NCBI GenBank assembly: GCA_029779845.1
Contig: JAKOZT010000065.1
Span: 1-64,000 of the forward strand
Origin: Pseudomonadota bacterium
Lineage (GTDB): Bacteria > Pseudomonadota > Gammaproteobacteria > Burkholderiales > Burkholderiaceae_C
Direction of reading: 5' to 3'
DNA: 64,000 nt
Within the stretch, counting starts at the first letter, position 1. Each line of letters starts with the position of its first letter. Under the pieces are notes generated by a model. That model was not told where the DNA came from and made no database searches. It worked only from the letters and a program-made list of their open reading frames with translations. The position numbers and the translations under genes are program-made. Shown piece by piece: positions 37,085 to 45,623 of this stretch.

Positions 37085-38010
37085 GCCTTGGCCTCGTAAG
37101 GGTGGACCTGCTTCCAGTGGCGCGCGATGTCGATGCGGCGGCACACCCAGACGCGGTCGTGGCGCTCGATGTGGTCGAGGAAGCGCTGCAGCGCGCGCAT
37201 GCGCCCCGGCCGGCCGAGCAGCCGGCAGTGCATGCCGACGCTGAGCATCTTCGGCGCCTCGTCGCCCTCGGCGTAGAGCACGTCGAAGGCGTCGCGCAGG
37301 TAGGTGAAGAAATCGTCGCCCTGGCTGAAGCCCTGCGGCAGCGAGAAGCGCATGTCGTTGGTGTCCAGCGTGTAGGGCACGATCAGGTGCGGCACGCTCG
37401 TGCCGTCGCTCCGGGTCACCTGCGTCCAGAACGGCAGGTCGTCGCCGTAGTAGTCGCTGTCGTATTCGAAGCCGCCGTCGTCGGCGACGAGGCGGCGCGT
37501 GTTCGGGCTGTCGCGGCCGGTGTACCAGCCCAGCGGTCGCTCGCCGGTGAGCCGCTGGATGATCTCCATGCCGATGCGCATGTGCTCGCGCTCCTGCGCC
37601 TCCGGCATGGTCTGGTAGTGGATCCAGCGCCAGCCGTGGCAGGCGATCTCGTGCTTCAGCTCGACAAAAGCCTGTGTCAGCTCCGGATGCCGCTCCAGCG
37701 CCATCGCGACGCCGAACACCGTCAGCGGCAGGCCGCGTTTTTCGAACTCGCGCAGCAGCCGCCACACGCCGACGCGCGAGCCGTATTCGTAGATCGACTC
37801 CATGCTCAGGTGCCGGTCCGGATACGCGGCCGGGTTGAACATCTCGGAGAGGAACTGCTCGCTGCCGGCGTCGCCGTGCAGCACGCTGTTCTCGCCGCCT
37901 TCTTCGTAGTTCAGCACGAACTGCACCGCGATGCGCGCGTTGCCGGGCCAGCGTGCGTGCGGCGGGTTGCGGCCGTAGCCGATCAAATCACGGGGGTAGG
38001 GCGTGGTCAT
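37081..38010 (-). CDS. puuE: Allantoinase, polysaccharide-deacetylase fold (PuuE)
   Basis: A 309-residue cofactor-independent allantoinase that opens the allantoin ring to allantoate. It has the NodB-type fold. The PuuE start [42 protein letters not shown] and [14 protein letters not shown] are diagnostic against other deacetylases. It is the second gene of the operon, overlapping both the GntR gene and the fusion gene by 4 bp. No zinc-dependent AllB-type allantoinase is present, which fits the PuuD/PuuE version of the pathway. Confidence 0.95.
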   Translation of the reverse strand: MTTPYPRDLIGYGRNPPHARWPGNARIAVQFVLNYEEGGENSVLHGDAGSEQFLSEMFNPAAYPDRHLSMESIYEYGSRVGVWRLLREFEKRGLPLTVFGVAMALERHPELTQAFVELKHEIACHGWRWIHYQTMPEAQEREHMRIGMEIIQRLTGERPLGWYTGRDSPNTRRLVADDGGFEYDSDYYGDDLPFWTQVTRSDGTSVPHLIVPYTLDTNDMRFSLPQGFSQGDDFFTYLRDAFDVLYAEGDEAPKMLSVGMHCRLLGRPGRMRALQRFLDHIERHDRVWVCRRIDIARHWKQVHPYEAKA

Positions 38011-38744
38011 GGGGCGTAGGGCTTGAGAGCGTCGGAAAGATCCGGCGTGCGCGGATCCAGCCGCAGGTTGTGCTCGACGTTGTGCAAATGCTCGTCCATC
38101 AGCTTGACGGCGGCGCGCGCGTCGCGCCGGGCCAGCGCGTCGACGATCGCGACATGCTCGGCCTGCGAATGCTCGGCCGAATGCGAGGACTGGTACATCA
38201 GCGCGATCAGCGACGAGCGCGTGACGAGGTCGGCGAGCAGGTCGGCCAGCACCTCGTTGCCGAGCATGCGCGCGATGACGACGTGGAAGTCGGCCAGCAG
38301 CCGCGTGCGGCCCGAGACGTCGGTGCGCTGCACCGCGGCCTGCTCGTCGCGCAGGTGGCGGCGCAGCTCGGCGAGCTGCGCGTCGCTCAGCTCGCCGGCG
38401 GCGCGCCTGATCATCGCCGTCTCCAGCAGGCGGCGTACCTCGAACACCTGGCGCGCCTCCTCGATGCTCGGCTCGGCGACGCGCGCGCCGCGCGCCGGCT
38501 CGAGCGTGACGAGCTTGTCGCGGCTGAGCTGGTTGAGCGCCTGCCGCACCAGCGTGCGCGAGACCTGGAAGATGTCGGCGATCTTCTGCTCGGCCAGCTT
38601 GGTGCCCGGCATCAGGCGGCGCTCGACGATGGCCGCGGTGATCGACTCGACGATGCGCTGCGTGCCGGTGGGCGCGTCGGCGCGCGGCTTGCTCGCCTTC
38701 GCCGCCGGGCGGACGACTTGCAGTGGAGAGTTGCTGCGGGCCAT
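38007..38744 (-). CDS. GntR/FCD-family regulator of urate catabolism
   Basis: A 245-residue regulator with an N-terminal winged helix (residues about 28-95: [36 protein letters not shown]) and a C-terminal all-helical FCD ligand domain. ATG 38744 was chosen; the upstream in-frame extension crosses the operator palindrome. It heads the minus-strand operon and is divergent from uraH. A perfect 16-bp palindrome 22 bp upstream is the likely autoregulatory site, and a second related palindrome precedes puuD. A purine intermediate is the likely inducer. Confidence 0.9.
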   Translation of the reverse strand: MARSNSPLQVVRPAAKASKPRADAPTGTQRIVESITAAIVERRLMPGTKLAEQKIADIFQVSRTLVRQALNQLSRDKLVTLEPARGARVAEPSIEEARQVFEVRRLLETAMIRRAAGELSDAQLAELRRHLRDEQAAVQRTDVSGRTRLLADFHVVIARMLGNEVLADLLADLVTRSSLIALMYQSSHSAEHSQAEHVAIVDALARRDARAAVKLMDEHLHNVEHNLRLDPRTPDLSDALKPYAP

Positions 38745-38765
38745 GAGGTACTTGAATTGGCAATC

Positions 38766-38781
38766 AAAGTGTATACACTTT
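38766..38781. promoter_or_regulatory. GntR-type operator between gntR and uraH
   Basis: AAAGTGTATACACTTT is a perfect 16-bp palindrome in the 78-bp divergent gap. Its core TGTATACA is shared with the site at 39218-39229. FCD-type GntR proteins bind short palindromes of this kind. The position lets one site repress both the gntR-puuE operon and uraH. Confidence 0.75.
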
Positions 38782-38822
38782 TGCCGACACTGCAAGCCGA
38801 TCATCACAACCGGAAGGACATC

Positions 38823-39179
38823 ATGGGCAAGCTCACCACCCACGTGCTCGACACCGCCAACGGCTGCCCCGCGGCCGGCATGGCGGTGCGGCTGTACCGC
38901 CTGGCCGCCGACGGCGCGGCCACCGAACTCAAGCGCATCACGCTCAACCACGACGGCCGCGCCGACGCGCCGCTGCTCGAAGGCGACGCCTTCCAGCCCG
39001 GGCGCTACCGCCTGGTGTTCGTGGTGGCGGCGTACTTCCGCGGGCGCGGCGCGGCGCTGGCCGAGCCGCCGTTCCTCGACGAGGTGCCGCTGGACTTCGG
39101 CCTGGCCGCCGTGGGCCAGCACTACCACGTGCCGCTGCTGGCCAGCCCCTGGTCGTACTCGACCTATCGCGGCAGCTGA
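38823..39179 (+). CDS. uraH: 5-hydroxyisourate hydrolase, transthyretin-like (UraH)
   Basis: A 118-residue transthyretin-related enzyme that hydrolyses 5-hydroxyisourate to OHCU. It has the N-terminal signature [17 protein letters not shown] (active-site His), central [12 protein letters not shown] with the catalytic Arg, and the C-terminal [19 protein letters not shown] that ends in the diagnostic YRGS tetrapeptide. ATG 38823 follows AAGGA. Length is normal and there is no periplasmic signal. It acts between PuuD and the UraD domain of the fusion protein. Confidence 0.96.
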   Translation: MGKLTTHVLDTANGCPAAGMAVRLYRLAADGAATELKRITLNHDGRADAPLLEGDAFQPGRYRLVFVVAAYFRGRGAALAEPPFLDEVPLDFGLAAVGQHYHVPLLASPWSYSTYRGS

Positions 39180-39217
39180 CTTGCCTTCGGGTAAGTCCGG
39201 ATCGCATGGTGCACCGG

Positions 39218-39229
39218 ACTGTATACAGT
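39218..39229. promoter_or_regulatory. Second GntR-type operator, upstream of puuD
   Basis: ACTGTATACAGT is a perfect 12-bp palindrome sharing the TGTATACA core with the site at 38766-38781. It lies 130 bp before puuD, so the puuD-porin-permease unit is probably controlled by the same regulator from its own promoter. The remaining leader (39230-39359) shows no gene. Confidence 0.7.
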
Positions 39230-39359
39230 TGAGTTGCGTCGCCGCGGAGCCCGGTGGTCCTCACCGGTCGCGACACTTCCGCCTCACAGAGCCCGCTGTG
39301 GTGAGGCAGCACACAGGCCCGTTTCTTGCGCGGCCGGTGCCGAAAGGAAGTGGCCGCGC

Positions 39360-40556
39360 ATGGAAGCGTATGTTCTCGATTGGGTCAACCTGCTGCTGCG
39401 CTGGGCCCATGTCATCGTCGCGATCGCCTGGATCGGCTCGTCGTTCTACTTCGTCTTCCTCGACAACAGCCTGACGAAACCCACCGCGCCCGACCTGGTG
39501 GCCAAGGGCGTCGACGGCGAGCTGTGGGCGGTGCACGGCGGCGGCTTCTACCACCCGCAGAAGTACATGGTGGCGCCCAAGACGCTGCCGCCCAACCTGC
39601 ACTGGTTCTACTGGGAGAGCTACTCCACCTGGCTGACGGGCTTCGCGCTCTTCACCGTGCTGTATCTCTACCAGGCCGGCACCTTCCTGATCGACAAGAA
39701 CCTGTTCGCGTGGTCGCCGGCCGGCGCGATCGCCGCGGCGCTCGGCTTCCTCGTGGTGTTCTGGCTGGTCTACGACGGCATCTGCCGCGTCTTCGGCCAG
39801 CGCGAGGGCGGCGAGCGCATCGTCGGCATCGGCGTCACGATCACCGTGGTGCTCGCCGCGTGGATCGCCTGCCAGCTGTTCGCCGGGCGCGCCGCCTTCC
39901 TGCTGGTGGGCGCGATGATGGCCACGGCGATGAGCGCCAACGTGTTCTTCTGGATCATCCCGGGCCAGCGCACCGTGATGGCGCAGATGAAGGCCGGCGA
40001 TCCCGTCGACCCGGTGCACGGCCAGCGCGCCAAGCAGCGCAGCGTGCACAACACCTACTTCACGCTGCCGGTGCTGATCGCGATGCTCAGCAACCACTAC
40101 GGCTTCCTCTACGGCGCGAAGCACAACTGGCTGGTGCTGGTGGCGATCATGCTGGCCGGCGCGCTGCTCCGGCACTCCTTCGTGGCGCGCCACAAGGCGC
40201 TCGTCGCGGGCAAGCGCGTGCCCTGGGAGTTCGCGGTGATCGGCACCGCGCTGATCGTCGCGCTGGCCGCGTGGCTGGCTCCGGCGCCCGCAGCGAAGAG
40301 CACCAGCGCGGCGCCGCCGAGCTTCGCGCAGGTGCGCAGCGTGGTCGAGCAGCGCTGCGCGATGTGCCACAACCAGGAACTGGCCAACAAGGGCGTGCAG
40401 CTGCACACGCCCGAGCTGATCGCGCGCAACGCCCAGGCGCTCTATCAACAGGCGGTGGTCCTCAAGACCATGCCGCTGAACAACGCCACGCAGATCACCG
40501 ATGCGGAACGGTCCTTGCTCGGACATTGGTTCGAGGCCGGTTCGCCCCTGAACTGA
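39360..40556 (+). CDS. puuD: Membrane urate oxidase/hydroxylase with cytochrome c domain (PuuD)
   Basis: A 398-residue integral membrane urate hydroxylase that converts urate to 5-hydroxyisourate while passing electrons to the respiratory chain. About eight membrane helices cover residues 10-305. A C-terminal cytochrome c domain has the heme motif CAMCH at residues 333-337. Diagnostic segments are LLLRWAHVIVAIAWIGSSFY and the GGGFYHPQKY region. It replaces soluble uricase in many proteobacteria. It starts the plus-strand unit with porin (39 bp gap) and permease. Confidence 0.95.
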   Translation: MEAYVLDWVNLLLRWAHVIVAIAWIGSSFYFVFLDNSLTKPTAPDLVAKGVDGELWAVHGGGFYHPQKYMVAPKTLPPNLHWFYWESYSTWLTGFALFTVLYLYQAGTFLIDKNLFAWSPAGAIAAALGFLVVFWLVYDGICRVFGQREGGERIVGIGVTITVVLAAWIACQLFAGRAAFLLVGAMMATAMSANVFFWIIPGQRTVMAQMKAGDPVDPVHGQRAKQRSVHNTYFTLPVLIAMLSNHYGFLYGAKHNWLVLVAIMLAGALLRHSFVARHKALVAGKRVPWEFAVIGTALIVALAAWLAPAPAAKSTSAAPPSFAQVRSVVEQRCAMCHNQELANKGVQLHTPELIARNAQALYQQAVVLKTMPLNNATQITDAERSLLGHWFEAGSPLN

Positions 40557-40595
40557 GCGCACCCCAACGTCGCACCACCGAGGAGGAAACCCGCG

Positions 40596-41606
40596 ATGAC
40601 CACCCGTACCCGTACCACCACCACCCTTCGCCGCGGCATGCTCGCCGCCGCCGCGGCGCTCGCGCTGCCCGCCGCCGCACTGGCCCAGTCCAGCGTCACG
40701 CTGGCCGGGCTGGTCGACCTCAGCGCCGGGCAGTCCAAGCCCGTGGGTAACCCCAACAAGGTCTGGGCCGTCGACAACGGCAACATGACCACCAGCTGGT
40801 TCGGCGTCAACGGCAGCGAGGACCTGGGCGGCGGCCTGTCGGCGCTGTTCACGCTGCAGTCGTTCATGCGCGCCGACACCGGCGCCTCGGGCCGCTTCGG
40901 CGCCGACACCTTCTGGGCGCGCAACGCCTTCGTCGGCCTGGCGAGCAACACGCTCGGCAAGGTGACCATCGGCCGCAACACCACGCCGATGTTCGTGACC
41001 ACGCTGTCCTTCAATGCCTTCGGCGATTCGTTCGGCTACTCGCCGAGCATCCGCCACTACTTCACCAGCGGCACGATGACCGGCGATTCGGGCTGGAGCG
41101 ACTCGGTGCTGTACACCAGCCCCAAGCTCGGCGGCGCCACGCTGCAGCTCTTCATCGCCGCCGCCGAAGCCGGCAGCAACGGCCGCAACCACGGCGTCAA
41201 CCTGCGCTGGGGCAGCGGCGCCTTCGATTCTGCGCTGTCGTGGCAGGACGTGAAGAAGAACGGCGCCACCGCGGTGGACGACACCAAGACCTGGCAGGCC
41301 GCGGCCTCCTACGACTTCGGCGCCGCCAAGCTGTTCGGCCAGTTCGGCAACGTGAAGAACGAGACCAGCGGCAACGAATACGACATCGCCGGCCTGGGCG
41401 CCGCGGTGCCCGTGGGCGCCGGCAAGATCCTCGCGCAGTGGGGCCAGATCAAGCCGGAGACCGGCGCCAAGCGCAAGACCTTCTCGCTGGGCTACGACCA
41501 CTTCCTGTCCAAGCGCACCGACCTGTACCTGGTGGGCATGAGCGACAAGGTCGACGGCCTGTCCAGCGGCAGCGCGTTCTCGGTCGGCGTGCGCCACCGC
41601 TTCTGA
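40596..41606 (+). CDS. Outer-membrane porin, Burkholderiales Gram-negative type
   Basis: A 336-residue trimeric porin of the Neisseria/Burkholderia (Porin_4) family. A signal peptide ends near residue 30 (ALA/QSSVTLAGLVD). The beta-barrel start SSVTLAGLVDLSAG, TSWFGVNGSEDLGGGLSA and the C-terminal Phe of FSVGVRHRF are hallmarks. GAGGAGG precedes the ATG. Encoded between urate oxidase and permease, it likely gives urate or other purines a route through the outer membrane, an inference from position. Confidence 0.92.
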   Translation: MTTRTRTTTTLRRGMLAAAAALALPAAALAQSSVTLAGLVDLSAGQSKPVGNPNKVWAVDNGNMTTSWFGVNGSEDLGGGLSALFTLQSFMRADTGASGRFGADTFWARNAFVGLASNTLGKVTIGRNTTPMFVTTLSFNAFGDSFGYSPSIRHYFTSGTMTGDSGWSDSVLYTSPKLGGATLQLFIAAAEAGSNGRNHGVNLRWGSGAFDSALSWQDVKKNGATAVDDTKTWQAAASYDFGAAKLFGQFGNVKNETSGNEYDIAGLGAAVPVGAGKILAQWGQIKPETGAKRKTFSLGYDHFLSKRTDLYLVGMSDKVDGLSSGSAFSVGVRHRF

Positions 41607-41632
41607 CCCGACGACACCCCGAGGAGACGAGC

Positions 41633-43105
41633 ATGAGCGACCCCACCGTCCACCCCGTCGACGAGAAGCTCCCCGCGCCGCGCCTCGCGGCGCTGGGCCT
41701 GCAGCACGTGCTGGTGATGTACGCCGGCGCGATCGCCGTGCCGCTGATCGTCGGCCGCGCGCTCAAGCTCGCGCCCGAGCAGGTGGCGCTGCTGATCTCG
41801 GCCGACCTGTTCTGCTGCGGCCTGGTCACGCTGATCCAGTCGCTCGGCGTCACGCGCTGGTTCGGCATCAAGCTGCCGGTGATGATGGGCGTGACCTTCG
41901 CGGCCGTCGGCCCGATGGTCGCGTTCGCCAACGCGATGCCGGGCGTGGAGGGCGCGCGCGCGATCTTCGGCGCGATCATCGGCGCGGGCGTGATCTCGAT
42001 GATCATCGCGCCGATGGTCAGCAAGCTGCTGCGCTTCTTCCCGCCGGTGGTCACCGGCACCATCATCGCGATCATCGGCATCAGCCTGATGCGCGTCGGC
42101 GTGGGCTGGGCGATGGGCGGGCCGGCGCCGCTGGCGCAAAGCGTCGACGTGCCCAAGCTCGTCGCGATGGTCGACGCGGCCAAGGCCACCGCCGCGGCGG
42201 CCAGCGCGCCTGTGAAGATCGGCCCCATCCCGATGGCCGACAACCCGAACTACGGCGCGCTCGACACGATGGCGGTGGCCGGCGCGGTGCTGGTGTTCAT
42301 CCTGCTGCTGGTGAAGTTCGCCCGCGGCTTCGTCGCCAACATATCGGTGCTGCTGGGCATCGTGGCGGGCTGCATCGCCGCCGCGGCGATGGGGCGCATG
42401 AACTTCGACAAGGTCGCCAAGGCGCACTGGTTCGACGTGGTCACGCCCTTCGCCTTCGGCATGCCGACCTTCGACATCGTGATGATCCTGACGATGACGC
42501 TGGTGATGATCGTCGTGATGATCGAATCGACCGGCATGTTCCTCGCGCTGTCGGACCTCACCGGCAAGAAGATCGACCAGCCCGCGCTGGCCGCCGGGCT
42601 GCGCACCGATGGTCTGGGCACGCTGATCGGCGGCCTGTTCAACACCTTCCCCTACACCAGCTTCTCGCAGAACGTGGGCCTGGTGGGCGTGACCGGCGTG
42701 AAGAGCCGCTGGGTGTGCGTGGCCGGCGGCGTGATCATGATCGTGCTGGGCATGCTGCCGAAGATGGCCGCCTTCGTCGAGGCGATCCCGCAGTTCGTGC
42801 TCGGCGGCGCGGGGCTGGTGATGTTCGGCATGGTCGCGGCCACCGGCATCCGCATCCTCTCGACGGTGGACTTCAAGGGCAACCGCCACAACCTCTACAT
42901 CGTCGCGCTGTCCATCGGCTTCGGCCTGATCCCGCTGGTGGCGCCGCGCTGGTCGCAGCAGATGGCGCACGGCCTGCATCCGCTGCTCGAGTCGGGCATC
43001 CTGCTGACCTCGGTGGCGGCGGTGCTGCTGAACATCTTCTTCAACGGCGCGAAGGAAGACCGGGCGAGCGCGATCGAGGCGGCGAAGACGGCGGAGGCGC
43101 ATTGA
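41633..43105 (+). CDS. NCS2 urate/xanthine permease (UacT-like)
   Basis: A 490-residue nucleobase:cation symporter-2 protein with about 14 membrane segments. It starts APRLAALGLQHVLVMYAGAI, with the conserved QH of TM1, and has the NAT signature region FNTFPYTSFSQNVGLVGVTG with the substrate-binding Gln/Asn. The acidic TM8 motif IESTGMFLALSDLTG is present. This signature is typical of purine (urate/xanthine/uric acid) rather than uracil carriers. It is the last gene of the puuD unit, with GAGGAG ahead of its ATG, and is followed by a terminator-like stem. Confidence 0.92.
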   Translation: MSDPTVHPVDEKLPAPRLAALGLQHVLVMYAGAIAVPLIVGRALKLAPEQVALLISADLFCCGLVTLIQSLGVTRWFGIKLPVMMGVTFAAVGPMVAFANAMPGVEGARAIFGAIIGAGVISMIIAPMVSKLLRFFPPVVTGTIIAIIGISLMRVGVGWAMGGPAPLAQSVDVPKLVAMVDAAKATAAAASAPVKIGPIPMADNPNYGALDTMAVAGAVLVFILLLVKFARGFVANISVLLGIVAGCIAAAAMGRMNFDKVAKAHWFDVVTPFAFGMPTFDIVMILTMTLVMIVVMIESTGMFLALSDLTGKKIDQPALAAGLRTDGLGTLIGGLFNTFPYTSFSQNVGLVGVTGVKSRWVCVAGGVIMIVLGMLPKMAAFVEAIPQFVLGGAGLVMFGMVAATGIRILSTVDFKGNRHNLYIVALSIGFGLIPLVAPRWSQQMAHGLHPLLESGILLTSVAAVLLNIFFNGAKEDRASAIEAAKTAEAH

Positions 43106-43116
43106 GCCTGCGTTCG

Positions 43117-43140
43117 GGCCGGGCTCGTCGAAGCCCGGCC
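43117..43140. terminator. Hairpin between convergent permease and nsrR genes
   Basis: GGCCGGGCT pairs with AGCCCGGCC around the loop CGTCGA, a 9-bp perfect stem starting 11 bp after the permease stop and 8 bp before the nsrR stop. With its flank GTTCGGGC it looks like a diverged member of the TTCGACAAGCTCAG repeat family reused as a bidirectional terminator. Confidence 0.6.
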
Positions 43141-43147
43141 GCGTGGC

Positions 43148-43612
43148 TCACTTCGCGTGTGAGCCGCGCGCCTTGAACACGATGGGCTGCGCGCCGAGCG
43201 GCAACGCCGCCGGCAGCGGCTCCAGAATGTCCGCCAGCGTGTAGCGATCCAGGTTCTCCATGAACGCCGCCAGGCTGCCGTGCAGCACGCCGGTCAGGCG
43301 GCACTGGCCGCTGAGCGTGCAGACGTTGCCGGTGGCGAAGCACTCCACCACGGCGAAGTCGGGCTCCATCGCGCGCACCACGTCGCCGATGCGGATCTCG
43401 GCGGCGGGCCGCGCCAGCCGCATGCCGCCGCCGCGGCCGCGCAGGGTTTCGAGGAAGCCCGCCAGCGCGAGCTGGTGGGTGATCTTCATCAGGTGCGCTT
43501 CCGAGATGCCGTAGACCTGCGCGATCTCGGCGATCGTGCACAGCCTTCCGCCGTGCTGGCCGACGTGCATCAGCAGGCGCAGCGAGTAGTCGGTCATCGC
43601 GGTCAGGCGCAT
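43148..43612 (-). CDS. nsrR: Rrf2-family nitric-oxide sensor (NsrR)
   Basis: A 154-residue Rrf2 repressor. The cluster ligands match NsrR: Cys91, Cys98 and Cys104 (ECFATGNVCTLSGQC) plus Asp8, known as the fourth [4Fe-4S] ligand in NsrR. The N-terminus MRLTAMTDYSLRLLMHVGQH is typical, and the HTH spans about residues 26-62. ATG 43612 is the family start. It would sense NO and repress detoxification genes. An NsrR-like dyad lies 317 bp upstream in front of the divergent ccoG gene, beyond a block of repeats. Confidence 0.9.
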   Translation of the reverse strand: MRLTAMTDYSLRLLMHVGQHGGRLCTIAEIAQVYGISEAHLMKITHQLALAGFLETLRGRGGGMRLARPAAEIRIGDVVRAMEPDFAVVECFATGNVCTLSGQCRLTGVLHGSLAAFMENLDRYTLADILEPLPAALPLGAQPIVFKARGSHAK

Positions 43613-43665
43613 CTCAGTTGCTCCACCGCGCGATGCGCGACCCACGACGCATGAAACCTCCACCC

Positions 43666-43813
43666 GTTCGCCCTGAGCAGGGGACTGAGCTTGCCGAAGG
43701 CCCCGTGTCGAAGGGTCAGGGGCTTCGACAAAGCCTGTCCTGAGCTTGTCGAAGGGCTCAGCCCCTTCGACAAGCTCAGGACCCGCGAGGGCTTCGACAA
43801 GCTCAGCCCGAAC
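43666..43813. repeat. Cluster of TTCGACAAGCTCAG repeats
   Basis: At least five intact or degenerate copies in both orientations are packed into 148 bp. Examples are CTGAGCTTGCCGAAGG from 43684, CTGAGCTTGTCGAAGG at 43740, CTTCGACAAGCTCAGGACC at 43765 and GGGCTTCGACAAGCTCAGCC at 43789. Inverted neighbours would form strong stems. It fills most of the 348-bp nsrR-ccoG gap; only the last 150 bp are free for promoters. There is no coding region here. Confidence 0.85.
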
Positions 43814-43928
43814 GGAGGAGTGAGGCAGTTGCCGCGTTTCATTTCAGTCGGGGTTCCGTGCGGGAAGTGCAGAAAGCATAGGGCTTGCGCATTCTCAAGC
43901 CCCTGCGGGTGCGCAAGGGCCGGTGCTA

Positions 43929-43951
43929 AAGATATACTATCCGCATATCTT
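43929..43951. promoter_or_regulatory. NsrR-like binding site upstream of ccoG
   Basis: A 23-bp dyad with outer arms AAGATATAC and GCATATCTT (8 of 9 positions pair) separated by TATCC. The overall length and the AAG...CTT ends match the 11-1-11 architecture of NsrR sites (AAGATGCATTT and complement). It is AT-rich in GC-rich DNA, 9 bp before the ccoG start, so binding would block transcription or initiation. Confidence 0.6.
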
Positions 43952-43960
43952 AAGCGCGCC

Positions 43961-45385
43961 ATGAGCACCCCGAGCGAAACCGTTGCCGCCCAGCCGCTGC
44001 ACTTCGTGCCGATGTATGCGAAGAGCAAGAAGATCTACGCGCGCTCGGTGCGCGGCGTGTTCGCGCGGCTGCGCTGGGGCATCGTCGCGCTGACGCAGTC
44101 GGTGTTCTTCGGCCTGCCGTGGCTGAGCTGGAACGGCCGCCAGGCGGTGCTGTTCGACCTCGACGCGCCGCGCTTCTACGTCTTCGGCCTGGTGCTGCAG
44201 CCGCAGGACCTGATCTTCCTCGCCGCGCTGCTGGTGATCGCCGCGCTGGCGCTGTTTTTCTTCACCGCGCTGGCCGGGCGGCTGTGGTGCGGCTACGCCT
44301 GCCCGCAGACGGTGTACAGCGAGATCTTCCAGTGGATCGAGCGCAAGACCGAGGGCGACCGCCTCGCGCGCATGCGGCTCGACCAGCAGCCGTGGAGTGC
44401 GGCCAAGGTGGCGCGCAAGACGGCCAAGCACACGCTGTGGACGCTGGTGGGGCTGGCCGCGGGCTTCACGCTGGTGGGCTACTTCGTGCCGATCCGCGGC
44501 CTCGCGCCGCATCTGGCGCAGGCGGGCATCGCGTCGTGGCCGGCCTTCTGGGTGCTGTTCTACGCCGGCATCATGGTCGGCCACGCCGGCTGGATGCGCG
44601 AGCAGATCTGCAACTACATGTGCCCCTACGCGCGCATCCAGAGCACGCTGATCGACGGCGATTCGCTGGTGATCGCTTACGACAGCGCGCGCGGCGATCC
44701 GCGCGGCGCGCGCCCGCGCCGCACCGACCCGGCCTCGGTGGGCCTGGGCAGCTGCACCGACTGCACGCTGTGCGTGCAGGTGTGCCCGGCTGGCATCGAC
44801 ATCCGCAACGGCCTGCAGAACGAATGCATCGGCTGCGCCGCCTGCATCGACGCCTGCGACGACGTGATGGCGAAGATGGACTACCCGAAGGGCCTGATCC
44901 GCTACGCCACCTCGAACGGCGTGGCGCAGGGCCTGAGCATGGCGCAGATGCTGCGCCGCGTGCTGCGCCCGCGCGTGCTGGTGTATGGCGCGCTGCTGTC
45001 GGCCGCCGGCACGGCCTTCGCGGTCGGGCTGGCGCTGCGCGCGCCGGTGAGCATGGACGTGATCCGCGACCGCGGCGTGATGGCGCGCCTCTCCGAGGAC
45101 GGCCGCGTCCAGAACCTCTACCGCGTGCAGCTGATGAACCGCACCGAGCGCGCGGCGCGCTACACGCTGGGCGTCGAGGGCCTGCCCGGCCTGGCGGTGG
45201 ACGAGCAGCGCACGCTCGACGTGCAGCCCGGCGAGGTGAAGCCCTTCACGGTGCGCCTGTCGCTGCCGGCCGAGGCGGCGCAGACGCTTCCCGCCGGCGC
45301 GCAGCCGGTGACGCTGACGCTGACCGAAGGCGCCGCGGCGCAGCCGACCTTGCGCGAGCACAGCACCTTCCTGCTGCCGCGATGA
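43961..45385 (+). CDS. ccoG: Cytochrome c oxidase accessory protein CcoG/FixG
   Basis: A 474-residue membrane Cu(II)-reductase-like ferredoxin protein that assists copper delivery to cbb3-type oxidase. Membrane segments near residues 35-55, 80-105, 155-180 and 195-215 surround AGRLWCGYACPQTVYSEIF and ICNYMCPYARIQS. Two [4Fe-4S] motifs (CTDCTLCVQVCP and CIGCAACIDACD) follow, then another helix and an Ig-like periplasmic domain. No cbb3 genes are adjacent. The start lacks an obvious Shine-Dalgarno and lies just after the NsrR-like dyad. Confidence 0.94.
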   Translation: MSTPSETVAAQPLHFVPMYAKSKKIYARSVRGVFARLRWGIVALTQSVFFGLPWLSWNGRQAVLFDLDAPRFYVFGLVLQPQDLIFLAALLVIAALALFFFTALAGRLWCGYACPQTVYSEIFQWIERKTEGDRLARMRLDQQPWSAAKVARKTAKHTLWTLVGLAAGFTLVGYFVPIRGLAPHLAQAGIASWPAFWVLFYAGIMVGHAGWMREQICNYMCPYARIQSTLIDGDSLVIAYDSARGDPRGARPRRTDPASVGLGSCTDCTLCVQVCPAGIDIRNGLQNECIGCAACIDACDDVMAKMDYPKGLIRYATSNGVAQGLSMAQMLRRVLRPRVLVYGALLSAAGTAFAVGLALRAPVSMDVIRDRGVMARLSEDGRVQNLYRVQLMNRTERAARYTLGVEGLPGLAVDEQRTLDVQPGEVKPFTVRLSLPAEAAQTLPAGAQPVTLTLTEGAAAQPTLREHSTFLLPR

Positions 45386-45398
45386 CACCCTCGAGACG

Positions 45399-45623
45399 AT
45401 GGCCAAGCGTTTCCCGATCCACCCCGCGCACCCCGAGCGCAACTGCTGGGGCTGCGAGCGCTACTGCGCGGCCGATGCGATGCTGTGCGGCAACGGCTCG
45501 GAGCGCGCGCAGCACCCGGTGGAGCTGTTCGGCGAGGACTGGAGCCTCACGGCCCTGCCCAACGCCGACGAAGCCGAAGAGGAAACTCAGCCCTTGGACG
45601 GCACCGGCGTGCCGATCGGCTGA
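45399..45623 (+). CDS. DUF3079 family protein
   Basis: A 74-residue cysteine-containing protein matching DUF3079: start AKRFPIHPAHPERNCWGCER, then YCAADAMLCGNGSERAQHPV and ELFGEDW. Four Cys (CWGC, CAAD, LCGNG) could bind a metal. It lies 13 bp after ccoG on the same strand, so it is probably co-transcribed. Function is unknown. Its last 37 bp overlap the convergent lipoprotein gene tail to tail. Confidence 0.85.
   Translation: MAKRFPIHPAHPERNCWGCERYCAADAMLCGNGSERAQHPVELFGEDWSLTALPNADEAEEETQPLDGTGVPIG

Noticed and set aside
43666-43813. Repeated units that might look like a CRISPR array
   Set aside because: Copies alternate in orientation, differ in spacing and have no constant-length spacers; no cas genes are present.
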